A DNA stretch of 64,000 nucleotides from Orientallactaga sibirica (taxonomy: Eukaryota; Chordata; Mammalia; Rodentia; Dipodidae). Positions 33,761 through 44,984 of the stretch are shown here, one piece after another. The DNA is taken from contig JAEOAD010000029.1 of NCBI GenBank assembly GCA_036365145.1, forward strand, positions 26,141,001-26,205,000, read 5' to 3'. The number at the start of each line of letters is the position of its first letter. Position 1 is the first letter of the stretch. Both the position numbers and the translations under genes were made by a program. The notes beneath the pieces were generated by a model. It ran no database searches, had not been told where the DNA came from, and saw only the letters and a program-made list of their open reading frames with translations.

Positions 33761-35095
33761 GATGAGACAGTAAGGAACTTGTTTATTTCTGGTGAGGAGA
33801 TGAATGGGTAAGAGAAGGGGAAGTCAGAGCAGGGACAGGAAATAGCAAAAGCCTTTCCTGAAATCTGATGTGTATTTACAAGGACAGATGTTAAAGATGC
33901 AACTGGTAAAAGAAGGCAGGAAAGGTCCCAAGAGAGTAAATCTCCCAAAAGTTAAAGAATCAAGTGAAACACTGTAGATCACCACAGGCCATGCAATGTC
34001 GTGCTAGGCTCTCTTATTTTTAGATCTCAAAGACAGCAAACAGATCTCATCTTGGGGACCAAGTCTGACGTACTTAAGTGTTGTTCTGAGAAGGATCAGG
34101 TAGGGCTACTAGGCTCTTCAGAAAGCAGAACTGGGAAGGATTAGTGGCTTCTGTTCTGGGCACCAGAGGATAAAGCCACAGTACACAAACAGTATTTCAG
34201 CCACTTTGGCTGTGGACCAGGCCGATATCCCCAAGATATCAGAAATGCAATCAAAATGAAAAAGGCTTCAACACACCAAATCCCTGTGTTCCACCCAGCT
34301 TATCCAGGCCCACAGAATGCACCTGGAGGTCATAAAATAGATTGGATTTGAACAACTGATTCAGTCAAGCTGTGCCTTCAACAAGGTCTGCAACATAGGA
34401 ATTCTCCAGCCCAAATAAACACCCAACAGACATCCAGGAGATTTTCAGGCAATGAAAATATAGATATTCCATCTATAGGCAGGGGATCAGAAACAAACAA
34501 ATTAATTAAAAGGTGTAAAATCTGTATTGCTGGCATGGAAACTATTCCTTTAAATGTGTAGAGGGAGTAATCTCAGAGCTCAGATAGACCTAAGCAGTCA
34601 TTACTTTCACATCCCTTACTGTGCAGGGGAAGAAATTGAGGACCAAAATTACCCCAAGTATCAGAGGCACTGTGTCAGAGGAACTGCTCAGATCTTTCAA
34701 GCCCAGGCTTCTCTCCTACTGGTGACAGTGCAGGGAGAGGTGAGGGCTACACAAAACCCAGGAGAAAATTGGAACAACTGGGAATTCTCTGCCCAGAGAA
34801 TATGAACTCAAATGAATGAATGAATGAATTAAATAAACAAGCAGCTACCCTCTGCCGTATTAGAACCATGCAGAGGTGTTTCCTCTGAATCCCAAGCCAG
34901 AGGAATTATTAAACGGCATCTATTAGAACCCTAGTCATTTATCAACAGGCTTCAGAAGAGGTTCTAGACTATGTGGCCTCACAATGAAGGAATCATAGCA
35001 CTCATTTCTGCTTGAAAGGTCCCCAAGATGGGCCCCAGGAGCATGCCCAGTGACCTTATGCACTTTCTCTAGGAGATGCTTTTTAAAATATAAAT
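33761..35095. other. Low-repeat stretch with a MIR remnant
   Basis: A reverse MIR remnant lies at about 34590-34725 (GGGGAAGAAATTGAGGACCA, TTCAAGCCCAGGCTTCTCTC). An (AATG)n tract lies at about 34810-34829. No gene is visible. Confidence 0.45.
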
Positions 35096-35458
35096 ATGCC
35101 ACCTTTCACATATGGATGTGTGTGGTATATGTACATGTATGTGTGTTTGTATGCATGTAGACACATGTGCATGGGTGTGTGTTCATGTGTGTGCAAGCCA
35201 AAGGTTGACATCAGGTGTCTTCCTCAATCGCTGTTCACCTTACTGTTTGAGTCAGGGTCTCTCACTGAACCCAGAGCTTACCAATTCAGCTAGATAAACT
35301 ACCAGCAAGACTCAGATTCTCTAGCCTCCACCTCTCCAGAGCTGGGATTACAAGCATGTCTCACCACACCCAGATTTTACATAGGAGCTGGGGGTGCAAA
35401 CTCAATCTTTATGTTTGCACAGCAAGCCCTTTACCCATTGAACCACCTCCTTAGCCAC
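35096..35458 (-). mobile_element. B4 SINE, reverse strand, nearly complete
   Basis: From the TG-rich tail through GCAAGCCAAAGGTTGACATC, AGGGTCTCTCACTGAACCCA and AGCTGGGATTACAAGCATGT to the head TTTACCCATTGAACCACCTC, this is a full reversed B4. Confidence 0.8.
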
Positions 35459-35689
35459 TAAATATTCTACTTTTAAAGTTCTTCACAACTCACAAACTCC
35501 CAGGTGTGTTTTGGTTTGTGGGATTTCACACATAAAAACCCAGGCCCATGACCTTGGATGAAGATCCAGGAAAATTCTTGAGCTTCACACATTTTCTGGT
35601 TGTTGAGAATTTGAGGCTCCTTCCTGCCCCTCCAAAACATCAAGGAAGGAGGTAGGGCTTGTGGTACTGGCCTCAAAATAAGGGATGCC

Positions 35690-35877
35690 AGGCTGGAGAG
35701 ATTGCTTAGTAGTTAAGGCATTTGTCTGCAAAGGCAAAAGACCCAGGTTCAATTCCCCCAGAACCCATGTAAGCCAGATGCCCAAGGTGACACATGGGTT
35801 TGGAGTTCATTTGCAGCAGCTGGAGGCCCTGGAATGCCCATATTAATATGTGTGTGTATGCGTGTGTGTGTGAGGGG
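35690..35877 (+). mobile_element. tRNA-derived SINE S1 with GT tail
   Basis: Head GGCTGGAGAGATTGCTTAGT, B box GGTTCAATTCC, middle GCCAGATGCCCAAGGTGACA. The usual CT tract and A tail are replaced by GT repeats. A GGGATGCC duplication flanks it (35682-35689 and 35878-35885). Confidence 0.87.
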
Positions 35878-35899
35878 GGGATGCCTTTTTCTCATGTTC

Positions 35900-36620
35900 A
35901 TTACTAATCATCACATTTGTGAACTTTACATATGTTGCTATGAGTACCTTTAATTCACTTTTCATGCTGGTTAAGATTCCAGGGAATGCATGAATTATAA
36001 TTTATTCATTCAGTCTTCTATTAATAGAAACTGAGGCTGCATACAGTTCAGGAAGAAGGTTGTAATGAACACTGTATGAATTGTCTATGAAGGTATACAT
36101 CCAGACAAGGATGCTCTGGGTGTTCATTGGGGGTAATCTGTGGTGTGTTTACACCATTCTATGTTCGCCTCAGTACAAGTGCAAAGTTCCACTGCTCCTC
36201 ACCCTCACCAACACTTGGCATTTCAAAGTGCTCAATTCTAGCTGTTCTGCTGAGCTCGTCGTGATATTCTTTGGTGATTTGACTTGCATTTCCTTGCTGA
36301 CTAATGAAGCTGAGCATTTCTCATCTACTTATTGTCCATTTGTGCTTCTTTCCAATGAAGTGTCCAGAGAAATCTTTTACCAGTCTTTCTTTTGAACCAT
36401 CTGGCTTCTGATGGACTTGAATGCATTGTTTACATGGTTTACGCACACGTCTTTGAACCATCTATCTTGGAATGGACTTGAGCACGCTGTTTACATGGTT
36501 TAAGCACACATTTTCTGTGATGCTGAGTGCTCTTTCCCTGCGGCTTCACTTCCCTTTCCTGTGTCTGGTGGAAAAAAAGGGTCTTCATTTTGATATAATT
36601 GAATTTTTCCTCTAGAGTTG
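35900..36620 (-). mobile_element. L1 ORF2 remnant, reverse strand, with a 61-bp tandem duplication
   Basis: CACCCTCACCAACACTTGGC, TTGATTTGACTTGCATTTCC-like strings and TTATTGTCCATTTGTGCTTC are the reverse complement of the 3' part of L1 ORF2. A 61-bp unit starting TTTGAACCATCT is duplicated at 36391 and 36452. Stops and indels show it is dead. Confidence 0.55.
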
Positions 36621-36651
36621 GTATTTTGGGGGTCTTATTGAAGAAATATGG

Positions 36652-36872
36652 GGCTGGAGAGATGGCTTAGCAGTTAAAGGTGTTCCTTGCAAAGCCTGTT
36701 TGCCCAGGCTAGATTCCCAGTACCCATGTAAAACAGATGCAGAAAGTGGCACATGTATCTGGAGTTCATATATAGTGTCAGGAGTCCCTGGCATAACCAT
36801 TCTCTCATTCATTCTCTCTCTTCTTTCTCCTCTCTCCCCCAAATAAACAAACATTTTAAAAAGGGAAAACTT
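36652..36872 (+). mobile_element. tRNA-derived SINE S1
   Basis: Head GGGCTGGAGAGATGGCTTAG, middle AACAGATGCAGAAAGTGGCA, CT tract and AAATAAACAAACATTTTAAA tail. Confidence 0.88.
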
Positions 36873-36894
36873 CCTGCTGCAAGAATATGAAGAT

Positions 36895-37061
36895 TTTTTT
36901 TTTTTTTTTTTTTTTTTGGTTTTTTGAGGTAGGGTCTCATTCTGGCCCAGGCTGACCTGGAATTAACTGTATAGTCTCAGGGTGGCCTCAAACTCATGGC
37001 GATCCTCCTACCTCTGCCTCCTGAGTGCTGGGATTAAAAGCGTGCACCACCACGCCCAGCT
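36895..37061 (-). mobile_element. B1-type SINE, reverse strand, with long T tract
   Basis: A run of more than 20 T bases (36895-36918), the tail on the opposite strand, precedes TTTTTTGAGGTAGGGTCTCA, CTGACCTGGAATTAACTGTA and CCACCACGCCCAGCT. Confidence 0.92.
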
Positions 37062-37189
37062 GAAAATATTATTTTGTATTTACTTCCAAAAGATTCTAGT
37101 ACTCTCTTTCACATTTAGGTTTTTTATCCTGACATTAACTTGAAAATACCTCAAATTGACTTGTACCATTACAATGGAGAGGGTAGCAT

Positions 37190-37386
37190 GATGATTTGGG
37201 GCACTAATTGAGTAGTCAGCTGCCTGTGTTTATTTCAGTCATGACTAAGCAAGCCACACATCATCTGTGCTACTATAGGAACCTGCTTTAACTTTTCTGT
37301 GCCTTGATTTCCCTAACTGTAAAAATACCTGTGTTATAGAGGCTTTATGAAAATTCAGTGAGATAATATACGTAAAAGAACTTAGA
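37190..37386 (+). mobile_element. MIR SINE remnant
   Basis: CTTTTCTGTGCCTTGATTTC, CCTAACTGTAAAAATACCTG and TTCAGTGAGATAATATACGT follow the MIR core closely. Confidence 0.75.
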
Positions 37387-37690
37387 GGACTGCACATGCC
37401 TATAACCCCAGTACTAAGTTGGTGGAGACAGGAGGATGGCTGGGGCTTGCTGTTCCAGGTTCAGTGAGAGACATTGTCTCAAGAAAATAAAGCAAATGTA
37501 GACTAGTGGAGGACACCCAATGTCTTCCTCTGGTGTCCACAGATGTGTGCATGGGCATGTACAACTGCATACACACATGCACATACCACATGTGCATGCA
37601 CAGCATACTATGCCACACATCACCCACGCCCACACACACACTGAGAGAGAAGGGGAAGGGCCCGAGGAGAAAGAATATCTGGCACACATT
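37387..37690 (+). mobile_element. B4 SINE, 3' part
   Basis: ACTGCACATGCCTATAACCC, GGAGACAGGAGGATGGCTGG, TTCAGTGAGAGACATTGTCT and the CA/TG-rich tail. The ID-like head is missing. Confidence 0.78.
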
Positions 37691-37740
37691 AAATGTTTTA
37701 TAGGATTTAACTATATTTTTGTTCCACCCCTAATTCTTCC

Positions 37741-38272
37741 CTAGAGGTTTCTCAGAAAACTAAAGATAGATCTTTCATATGACCCAACTGTATACTACCG
37801 TTGTGTGTTTATTCAAAGGATTCCAAGTCAACATATCACAAAGTTACGTACACATTAATATGTTTTGTAGCACTAGTCACAACAGCTAAATGATAGAAGT
37901 AACCCAGGTGTCCAACCATAGAGAAATAGATAAGGAAAATGTGGATTTTTTTCCATAATGGAAATGTTTAGCCATAAAGAAGAACAAAAGTTGTCATTTG
38001 CAGGAAAATAAGTACAACTGCAGATAATCATATTGAATGAATCAAGTCAGTTCTCTCCTGTGTGGTTCTTCAATTTTATCTAGCTTCATAAAATTCTGTA
38101 TGTATATATACATGAAAGTAGACATGAAGCTGTCTAAGGAGATAACAGAATTATCAGGAAGGGGAGGGGCACAGAAAGGGAGGGAGGATGGAAGAATATA
38201 AGGGGAATATGCTTGGGAACACTGTACTTGAATGAAATTTTCAAAACAATAAAATAAAATAAAAATTTTAAT
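37741..38272 (+). mobile_element. L1 ORF2 3' end plus 3' UTR, degraded
   Basis: CATATGACCCAACTGTATAC, TAACCCAGGTGTCCAACCAT and AGATAAGGAAAATGTGGATT correspond to the C-terminal L1 ORF2 region in the sense orientation. A 3' UTR-like part follows and ends in AAAATAAAATAAAAA. Multiple frame breaks are present. Confidence 0.7.
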
Positions 38273-38795
38273 TCTTCCCTCAGCTCCTTCATAGCCCACA
38301 ATCATCCTTGCCACCCTCTAACAACAACAGAGAAGCAAGATTCCCAAGGCCGTCCAGGCTGCTGCAATCAATAATCTGCCTGGGGAGCTTCCTTCCCTGT
38401 GTGGTGTTCTTGCTTGTGTCGATATTTATATGCTTCACTTGCCAACCGCAGGCATCTCAGCCTCCTACCAGGAGGATGCTCCTACTTCTGTCCGCATTAA
38501 AATCAGAGGGATGTGGGATCAATTCTCCCTGGACGTTTCCTATGCTCCCTAGGAAGTTAAATAGCTGTGAAAGTGATAACAAGGAGGAAAACGTTCTCAT
38601 CTCTTGTCAATCTAAGATGCCGATCTTGTGGGATATTGCACTATCTGTTCGTATCTTTCCTGTCACTCAGTGCCCCCTCCAAGACGATAACGGTAGCTTT
38701 CAGTCAGAGAAGGAAAGAAGCTAGGACTTGTTGGAAGAATTCTATTATAAGTACTTTATATATGGTGTTTCATCTGATATTCTCAAAAAGTGACA
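38273..38795. other. Unique stretch, nothing recognised
   Basis: It contains a 138-codon forward frame (38308-38724) with a hydrophobic stretch near its start (residues 22-45). There is no homology I can recognise and no flanking exon signal, so I do not call it a gene. Confidence 0.35.
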
Positions 38796-38800
38796 GAGAG

Positions 38801-39156
38801 TGTAGCAGACAGCTTCAGGTTCACTGAGATGAACTTCCAGACCAGGCACAGTTATGGAGGAAGGGATATTATTTATTGAAGCTTACAGATCCAGGGGAAG
38901 TTCCATAATGGCAGAAGAAGCTGGCCTGCCTTCACAGGGCCAAGCAGAGAGAGAAAAGCCACCATCCACACAGCACAGCACACTTCAGGAACTCCCTCTA
39001 GGCACACTTTGCACATCTTTACAATGGAATCTCAAACCCACCACCACTCCTTAAGAACTGCCCAGTGACATTGCCTCCAGCCAGGTAGCTGCAGATGCAA
39101 ACTATAAACTAATAAAACACTGAATATATTGGGGGCCATCTATCCAAACTACCACA
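38801..39156 (-). mobile_element. MaLR-like solo LTR, group M1
   Basis: This 356-bp element reads in reverse from TGTGGTAGTTTGGATAGATG to TGTCTGCTACA, with AATAAA on its strand (38872-38877). A perfect 5-bp duplication GAGAG flanks it (38796-38800 and 39157-39161). A 5-bp duplication suits MaLR/ERVL-class insertion. Confidence 0.8.
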
Positions 39157-39161
39157 GAGAG

Positions 39162-39580
39162 TGTCTGGGGAGATAGCTCAGTTGGTAAAGTGTTTGCCTT
39201 GCCATCATGAGGACATGAGTTTGACTCCCAGCACACACATGAAATGCTGAACATGATGGCACACACCTGTAATCCTAATAATAGGGAGGCATTACCAGTA
39301 TAGCACAACTTCTAAGCTCCAGGCCAGTAAGAGACATTATCACAAATAAATGTGGAGGGTACACCCTCAGATGGCTCCCAAGATTGTCCTCTGGCCTCCA
39401 CATACATGTACACACTTGTATACATGCACATATACCTGCACACATGCACTATATAAACACACACCTGCATGCACACACATATGCGCACACATAAATAAAC
39501 ATATATGCAAACAATACCTGCACACACTTGTACACATATACACAAATACACGTACACACCACACACACAAGCAAAAAGAA
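39162..39580 (+). mobile_element. B4 SINE with long CA-rich tail
   Basis: Head CTGGGGAGATAGCTCAGTTG, GAACATGATGGCACACACCT, GTAATCCTAATAATAGGGAG and CTCAGATGGCTCCCAAGATT, followed by more than 150 bp of degenerate CA/ATG repeats. Confidence 0.78.
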
Positions 39581-40125
39581 TGAAGTGTGATAAAGTGATA
39601 ACCAGTGTGCAGAAATGCTAGAAGTGCTGGTACTCAGAACAATGACTTTCTGGCTTCCCCATGAAAAGACTGTGTCATCCTGCCTCACACAGGGACACCA
39701 CTAGTAACCTTACTAAGAAAAGCAGCTGAGTCCCGCCATGTAGATCATGCCACATATTTTATGCTTGTTTCATCTAATCATTGCACCTGCATTTCTGGTC
39801 ACTTCTCCTGCCAGCCTCAGAAGCTGTTCTTCCAGTGACTGGAATACAAAGAAAGGCTGGTTGCCCACCACAGATCTGAGACCCAGTCTAACCTGAAAGC
39901 TTGTGCTCATACTCATGCCCATGATTTTCTCTCAGTAATGCAACATACAAAGTTTCACACAGATCCTTCTCTGGAACAAACATTCATCAAACGCTAACTG
40001 ATTATAAGTCAGTTCCTATGTATTTGTGCATGTATACCCACAAGAAAGAACAGACAAATGGTGATGACTGATCATTTTAGACAGTTGGATAACAAAACTA
40101 TGTATAATTGAAATAGATTATTCAT
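39581..40125. other. Unique stretch, nothing recognised
   Basis: No repeat or gene is recognised. Confidence 0.4.
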
Positions 40126-40128
40126 TTC

Positions 40129-40470
40129 AGCTGGGGATGGTTCAGTGGCTAACATACTTATTATGCAAGCATGAAGATTTGGATTCGATCTCCAGTTTCC
40201 GCATAAAATCCCAGCACTGGGGAGGCACAGACAGGGGATCCTTGGGGCTCACTGGCTAGCCAGTCCAGCAGGATAACTAGTCAATAAGTTCTAGATTCAG
40301 CAAGAGGCCTTGTCTCAAAAAATTAGGTGGGTAGGAATAGAGGAAAACACAACATCAACCCCCGGCTTCTGACTCACATGCACAAACACATGCATTTACA
40401 CACACACACACACACACAAAAGCATGCATATATTCATGTGAACCCCATACACACATAAACATACAAAAAA
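40129..40470 (+). mobile_element. B4 SINE
   Basis: Head CAGCTGGGGATGGTTCAGTG, TAAAATCCCAGCACTGGGGA, GGCTCACTGGCTAGCCAGTC, CAGCAAGAGGCCTTGTCTCA and a CA-rich tail. Confidence 0.82.
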
Positions 40471-41311
40471 TAAAATAATAAAGTAGAACATAAGTTTTAG
40501 CTAGCCCAACTGCCTTTTATCAACTTAACTATTTTTGGAGAAGTCCACTTTTCAAATGATGCAAAAATCTGGGACAGTTTCTGCAATTTTCAGGACTTCA
40601 CTTAAATAAACAATTTTTAGTCTGAGTCTTTAAATGGCTCACTGGACTCTAAGCTCTTTGGCCCATTGGTCCTGGCTAAGTGGTTCCTGTAACTCTTGGG
40701 ATGCACAGCCCAAGCCTGGCAGCCAACATGAGATCTTCATCAAACACTGGGACAGGTGAATGAATTGGATCAGTTGACAATCTTTGGTCCACAGAAAGGC
40801 CCCGTCCTGCACCAGTGATGACCAGAAATAAGAATTCACACCCCCCAGGCTGTGGAAGACCGGGCGATCAGGTTCAAGTTTGAAAGTTAACTTAGACTTA
40901 ATTAGGTAGAAATGTTGACTTGGACATTTCAGAAAGTAGTTAAGTAACATAAGACTGGATTCTTTCTTCACCACCTTGAATATAGGGCTTCAGAGGCAGC
41001 AACTGTTCAATAAATGCTAATTGATTACACATTTGAAATCTAGATAATTCCAGCAACCCAATTCCTCCTTTGCTGTGTATTGATCAACCAAGACCAACAG
41101 CCAATACACATGTGTGCACATCCATCCTGTCACAACGTCTGCCTGTGACTTCACATCTGCATGGATGGACTGCTAGATATAAGACCAGATCTAATTCTGA
41201 AAAGTTCTTCCAGGAATTCTTTCTCTCCAAATCATCTGAGTTTGCCAATATTATTGAAGGGTTTGTCAACAGCTACCTCCTCATCCTTTACTCAAGAGGA
41301 TACTGTGGATC
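40471..41311. other. Unique stretch, nothing recognised
   Basis: Ordinary AT-rich sequence. Open frames at 40639-40974 (minus) and 41070-41414 (plus) are unsupported. Confidence 0.4.
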
Positions 41312-41461
41312 TCGTTCCGTTCCTGTTCCCCAGGGTCGTTGGCCACCGATGTCCCGGGCGAGGGAGAGAGGAGTTGGGAGGGGAGCAGCAGGGGCTTTCT
41401 GGCTGGGTGGGTGAGTGTGACGCGAGGACACATGAACACATGACGGTGCAATGAGCACCCG
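41312..41461. other. CpG-dense patch
   Basis: Ten CpG dinucleotides occur in 150 bp, including CCACCGATGTCCCGGGCGAG and GTGACGCGAGGACA, in a neighbourhood that is strongly CpG-depleted. It could be a young LTR end (TGTTCCCCAGGGTCG at 41324 would fit a reversed LTR terminus), a small CpG island or an unmethylated enhancer. I found no matching downstream target duplication. Confidence 0.4.
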
Positions 41462-42339
41462 GGAGACTGTCTGATGGACAGCACTCATTATAAACACTTG
41501 GGGAAGGTTGAGATGGCATGTACAGACTATATGGCAATCAGATGCATAGTTTATGGGCTGTTATCTAGATGGCAGAAGGACTAGTAACTTCAAAGCTATG
41601 GGGGAAGGATAAGGCAAGATAGGGGGAAGGGCAGAAGAGGAGATTAGCAGAAAGCTGTGACTTCAAAATTTTGGGGGTTGGAAGGCTACGTGACTTTAGC
41701 CACATAAGGGTCTCTTGGGAAGCTAGCCACAGTTCAGGAACTGTGGTGGGGAGCAAAGTCTGACTTATGGAATGGTCAGAGCCTTTTGGGGTCTGGGGGG
41801 AGCGCCTCACCAGTTCTGCCCACTCTGGGCGATGACAGCTCACTACACCCTACAACATAGGGAAGGCCGTTACCATCGTCATGGACTCCTTTCAGAGGGC
41901 CAGCTGCAACCCCACAGCCCAGGGTCCCTGGCCATGTCCAATAGTTCATGCCAGCCTCCTCACAGGTCCTGCCTGTTACTAGCAAGGCCCAACAGGATAC
42001 AAAGAGGTATTTCATGTATCAGGAATATAAGAATGACAGCTCTAGTGTGTCGTGGCCTCCCCAGATTTCTGGACTCCTACTTCAACTTGCTCCTTCTCTC
42101 CCTTTACAGTGTGTTTGAAGAAAATGCTAAAACAACCCTGAATATAGCCAGGAATGACTCGGTAGTCAGATAAGAAGGTGAGATATAGACCTATACTCCC
42201 TAAGTGATTTATATAGACATGAAAGGGAATTGCTCAGAATCGTGCCTGGCTATCTAATTGTCAGTCAGCACAAGCTTGATACTATCACTTATCCAACTGC
42301 CAGGAAAAAGTACAATAAACTAATTCCCATCCTTTAGGA
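41462..42339. other. Unique or ERV-like stretch
   Basis: It may continue a reverse-strand LTR from the CpG patch (TGTTTATAATG-like string in reverse near 41490). The 133-codon frame at 41772-42173 has no recognisable domain. Confidence 0.3.
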
Positions 42340-42435
42340 ACTCCTATGAACTGAATCATATGCCCTCCTCCTAACTCCTAGCACCTCAAAGTTCACGTGT
42401 ATTTAGAGACAAGGCCTTTAAAAGGATTTAGAGTT

Positions 42436-42937
42436 AACTGTGGTACTGCACACCTACAACCCCAACACTTGGAAGGCTGATTCCAGGCTGTAGCAGACAG
42501 CCTCAGGTTCGCTGAGATGAACTTCCAGACCAGGCACAGATATGGAAGAAGGGATATTATTTAATGAAGCTTACAGATCCAGGGGAAGTTCCAATAATGG
42601 CAGGAGAAGTGGTCTGCCTTTACAGGGCCAAGCAGAGCCACAGCACACTGAGCAAAACTACAGCCAGAAAGTCACACAGCACACTTCAGGAACTCCTGCT
42701 GGGCACATTTGCATATCTTTACAATGGAATCTCAAACCCACCACACCTTAAGACTGGCCCCCAGTGACATTGCCTCTAGCAAGGTGATTGCAGATGCAAA
42801 CTATAACTAATAAAACACTGAATATATTGGGGGACATATATTCAAACTACCCCACAGGCCATGGAAGATCATGAGTTCAGGGCCAGCCTAGACTACAAAC
42901 TGAGAGTCTGTCTCAACCTCCTCATTACAAAGGGAAT
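42436..42937 (+). mobile_element. B1-like SINE, split by an M1 LTR
   Basis: The left part has CTGTGGTACTGCACACCTAC and ACACTTGGAAGGCTGA. The right part, from 42855, has AGGCCATGGAAGATCATGAG and TTCAGGGCCAGCCTAGACTA. It is an older, diverged B1. Confidence 0.65.
42489..42854 (-). mobile_element. MaLR-like solo LTR, group M1, innermost of a nest
   Basis: This 366-bp element is closely similar to the 38801 copy. A perfect 5-bp duplication CAGGC flanks it (42484-42488 and 42855-42859). It sits inside a B1 that itself sits inside an MLT1-like LTR. Confidence 0.82.
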
Positions 42938-43208
42938 TGTGGTAAAATGCACTATGTGTGCATGGGGCATGATTCAATTTGATTAGTGTCCTTATAAGAA
43001 AAAGAAATTAAGACCCAGTGACAGAGAAAGGACCACGTGAAGACACTGGAAGATGACAACATATAAGCCAAAGTCTTTGAAACAAAGTCAACCCTATCAT
43101 CTTGAGCTAGGACTTCTAGACTCCAGAACTGTGAGAAAATTAGTTCCCATTTCTTAAACCACCCAGTCAGTGGTCCTTTGTTATGACAACCCCAGCAAAC
43201 TAATATGG

Positions 43209-44630
43209 GCAGCAAAGAGTCCAGGATTAACTGTGATGGTACACCCAACGGTCAGCATCAGAATGGGTACCAGGGGTAAACGTTCACAGTAACTGAAGAA
43301 CAGAGAGGAGTAGGAACACAGGGCACCTCTTCTCTTTGTGTTTATGATTCCCAGTGTCTCTGCACCTGTTCTCTGCTGCCTAACAAACCACCTCAAATTT
43401 AGCAGCTTAAAGCAGCAACCATCCATCTGACCACAGCTCTGGGGGCAGTCACCTGGGCAGAGAGCTCCCGGGCAGGCAATGCTTCTGCTGCTCTCTGCAG
43501 AGCTCACTCACAGCTGCAGTGAACTGGCTGTGTGTCCAGAGGAAGGCTGGGAAACAGCCCCATTCATTTGTCTGGCAGCTGGTGCTGGCTACTGGTTATG
43601 AGGCCTTGATTCTCAGGCTCCAGCAGGCGGGACAGAACTGCTTTCTATGGTGGTGTCTGGCCAGCATTTCAAAAGGGCAACAATAGAAACTTCAAGGCTC
43701 TTTGAAGACTACATTTAGAAGTCTTCTAATTTCATTTCTAATGCATTCGTGTGGTCATATGGAACCACAGGGCCAGATTCAATGAGAAGAAAATTAAACC
43801 CATTTCTTGATGGAAGGAGCAGTATGTCCCAGTGGCAAGATGTATGTACACAGGGCTGGACGTAATGTGCAGTCCTCTTTACCTACATGCAACATGCTCC
43901 CTTTTAACTATCAAGACCATTTCCATACAAAGCAAGGGCATGCTCAGTCTCAGGGATTCAGAAGACAGGGCCACACTCATGGGTGATTCACCCATCAATT
44001 CCACAAAGAAAAATACAAAATAAAAAATTTACTCTGAAGAGAGATTAGCAGTGCTGTTAGGGCGGGGGGAGTTGAAGGGTAGATCATGGGAGAAGAAGGA
44101 TAGATAACTATGACCATTTCACCAGTATGTAAATAAAACCGTGAATCCCATTAATGAGTATAATTAAAATGTGTTAATAATTATACTTTTAAAACATTTT
44201 AATTTTTAAAAATGGAAAAATCTACTCTGGAAACATGAAGTTAAATATATGGGGCTTACTTTCATTAATTTATAACTAAGTGAATTAAAACAGAACTGCA
44301 CACACAACACTCATTTCTCTGGGGGAAAAGTCCAAGAAAGAGCATATAAAGGAGGTGACTCTTGTCCCCAACTCAGAATGGTGCAATTCTTGCTAGGTAA
44401 ATTGGGATGTGAAAGATGATTCTAGAGCAGGAGGTAGCATTGTTTGTAGCAAGGTTAGAAGCCAATACACAGTGTCACGAACCTCCTGTATGGGCAGTAG
44501 AAGGATGGTGAAGGTGTGGCATTGTATGGTCACACTTACAGCTTAGTAAAGAGTTCATGATGCTCTAGAGCCAGGCAACAGCAAAGGGCCTTTTCTGTCT
44601 AGAGCATCATCATTTTTTTCTTTTTAACAC
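43209..44630. other. Old repeats and unique sequence
   Basis: The part 43365-43800 (CTGCCTAACAAACCACCTCA, AATTTAGCAGCTTAAAGCAG) resembles a reverse-strand ancient MaLR-type LTR. The part 44040-44215 (GGGAGAAGAAGGATAGATAA, CACCAGTATGTAAATAAAAC) resembles an L1 3' end. No gene is visible. Confidence 0.4.
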
Positions 44631-44642
44631 AATAGTAAATGG

Positions 44643-44824
44643 GATTTTTTTTGTTTTTTGTTTGGTTTGTTTTGTTTTGTAGTTTTTTGAGGTAGGGTCT
44701 CGCTCTAGCCCAGGCTGACCTGGAATTCACTATGTAGTCTCAGGGTGGCCTTGAACTCATGGCAATCCTCCTACCTCTGCCTCCCGGGTGCTGGGATTAC
44801 AGGCATGCGCCACCACACCGAGCC
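44643..44824 (-). mobile_element. B1-type SINE, reverse strand
   Basis: TTTTTTGAGGTAGGGTCTCG, GACCTGGAATTCACTATGTA, GGGATTACAGGCATGCGCCA. A perfect 12-bp duplication AATAGTAAATGG lies at 44631-44642 and 44825-44836. Confidence 0.93.
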
Positions 44825-44984
44825 AATAGTAAATGGTTTTATTCAAAAACAAAAGTCCAGATTAGATACATGGCAAGGAGAGCAGTGGGCTCAAGTAAGA
44901 TTGCTCAAGAAGACTGAGTTACTTCTTGGGGCTTCCTTTAATGTGTCCAGGGGGATAAGGACTTTTTACTAGGGGTTAGTCATG

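Larger units (their letters stand above)
42340..43208 (+). mobile_element. MLT1-like ancient LTR, split by nested insertions
   Basis: The left part (42340-42435) has TGAACTGAATCATATGCCCTC and AGAGACAAGGCCTTTAAAAGG. The right part (42938-43208) has GATTAGTGTCCTTATAAGAA, CTCCAGAACTGTGAGAAAAT and AACCACCCAGTCAGTGGTCC, the classic MLT1-type 3' end. A B1 and an M1 LTR separate the halves. Confidence 0.7.

Noticed and set aside
38308..38724. 138-codon forward frame with a possible membrane segment
   Set aside because: The hydrophobic stretch is short. There is no homology and no evidence of transcription; it sits between an L1 end and an LTR.
41772..42173. 133-codon forward frame beside the CpG patch
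   Set aside because: No domain and no splice context. Kept only as a reason to check transcription at the CpG patch.
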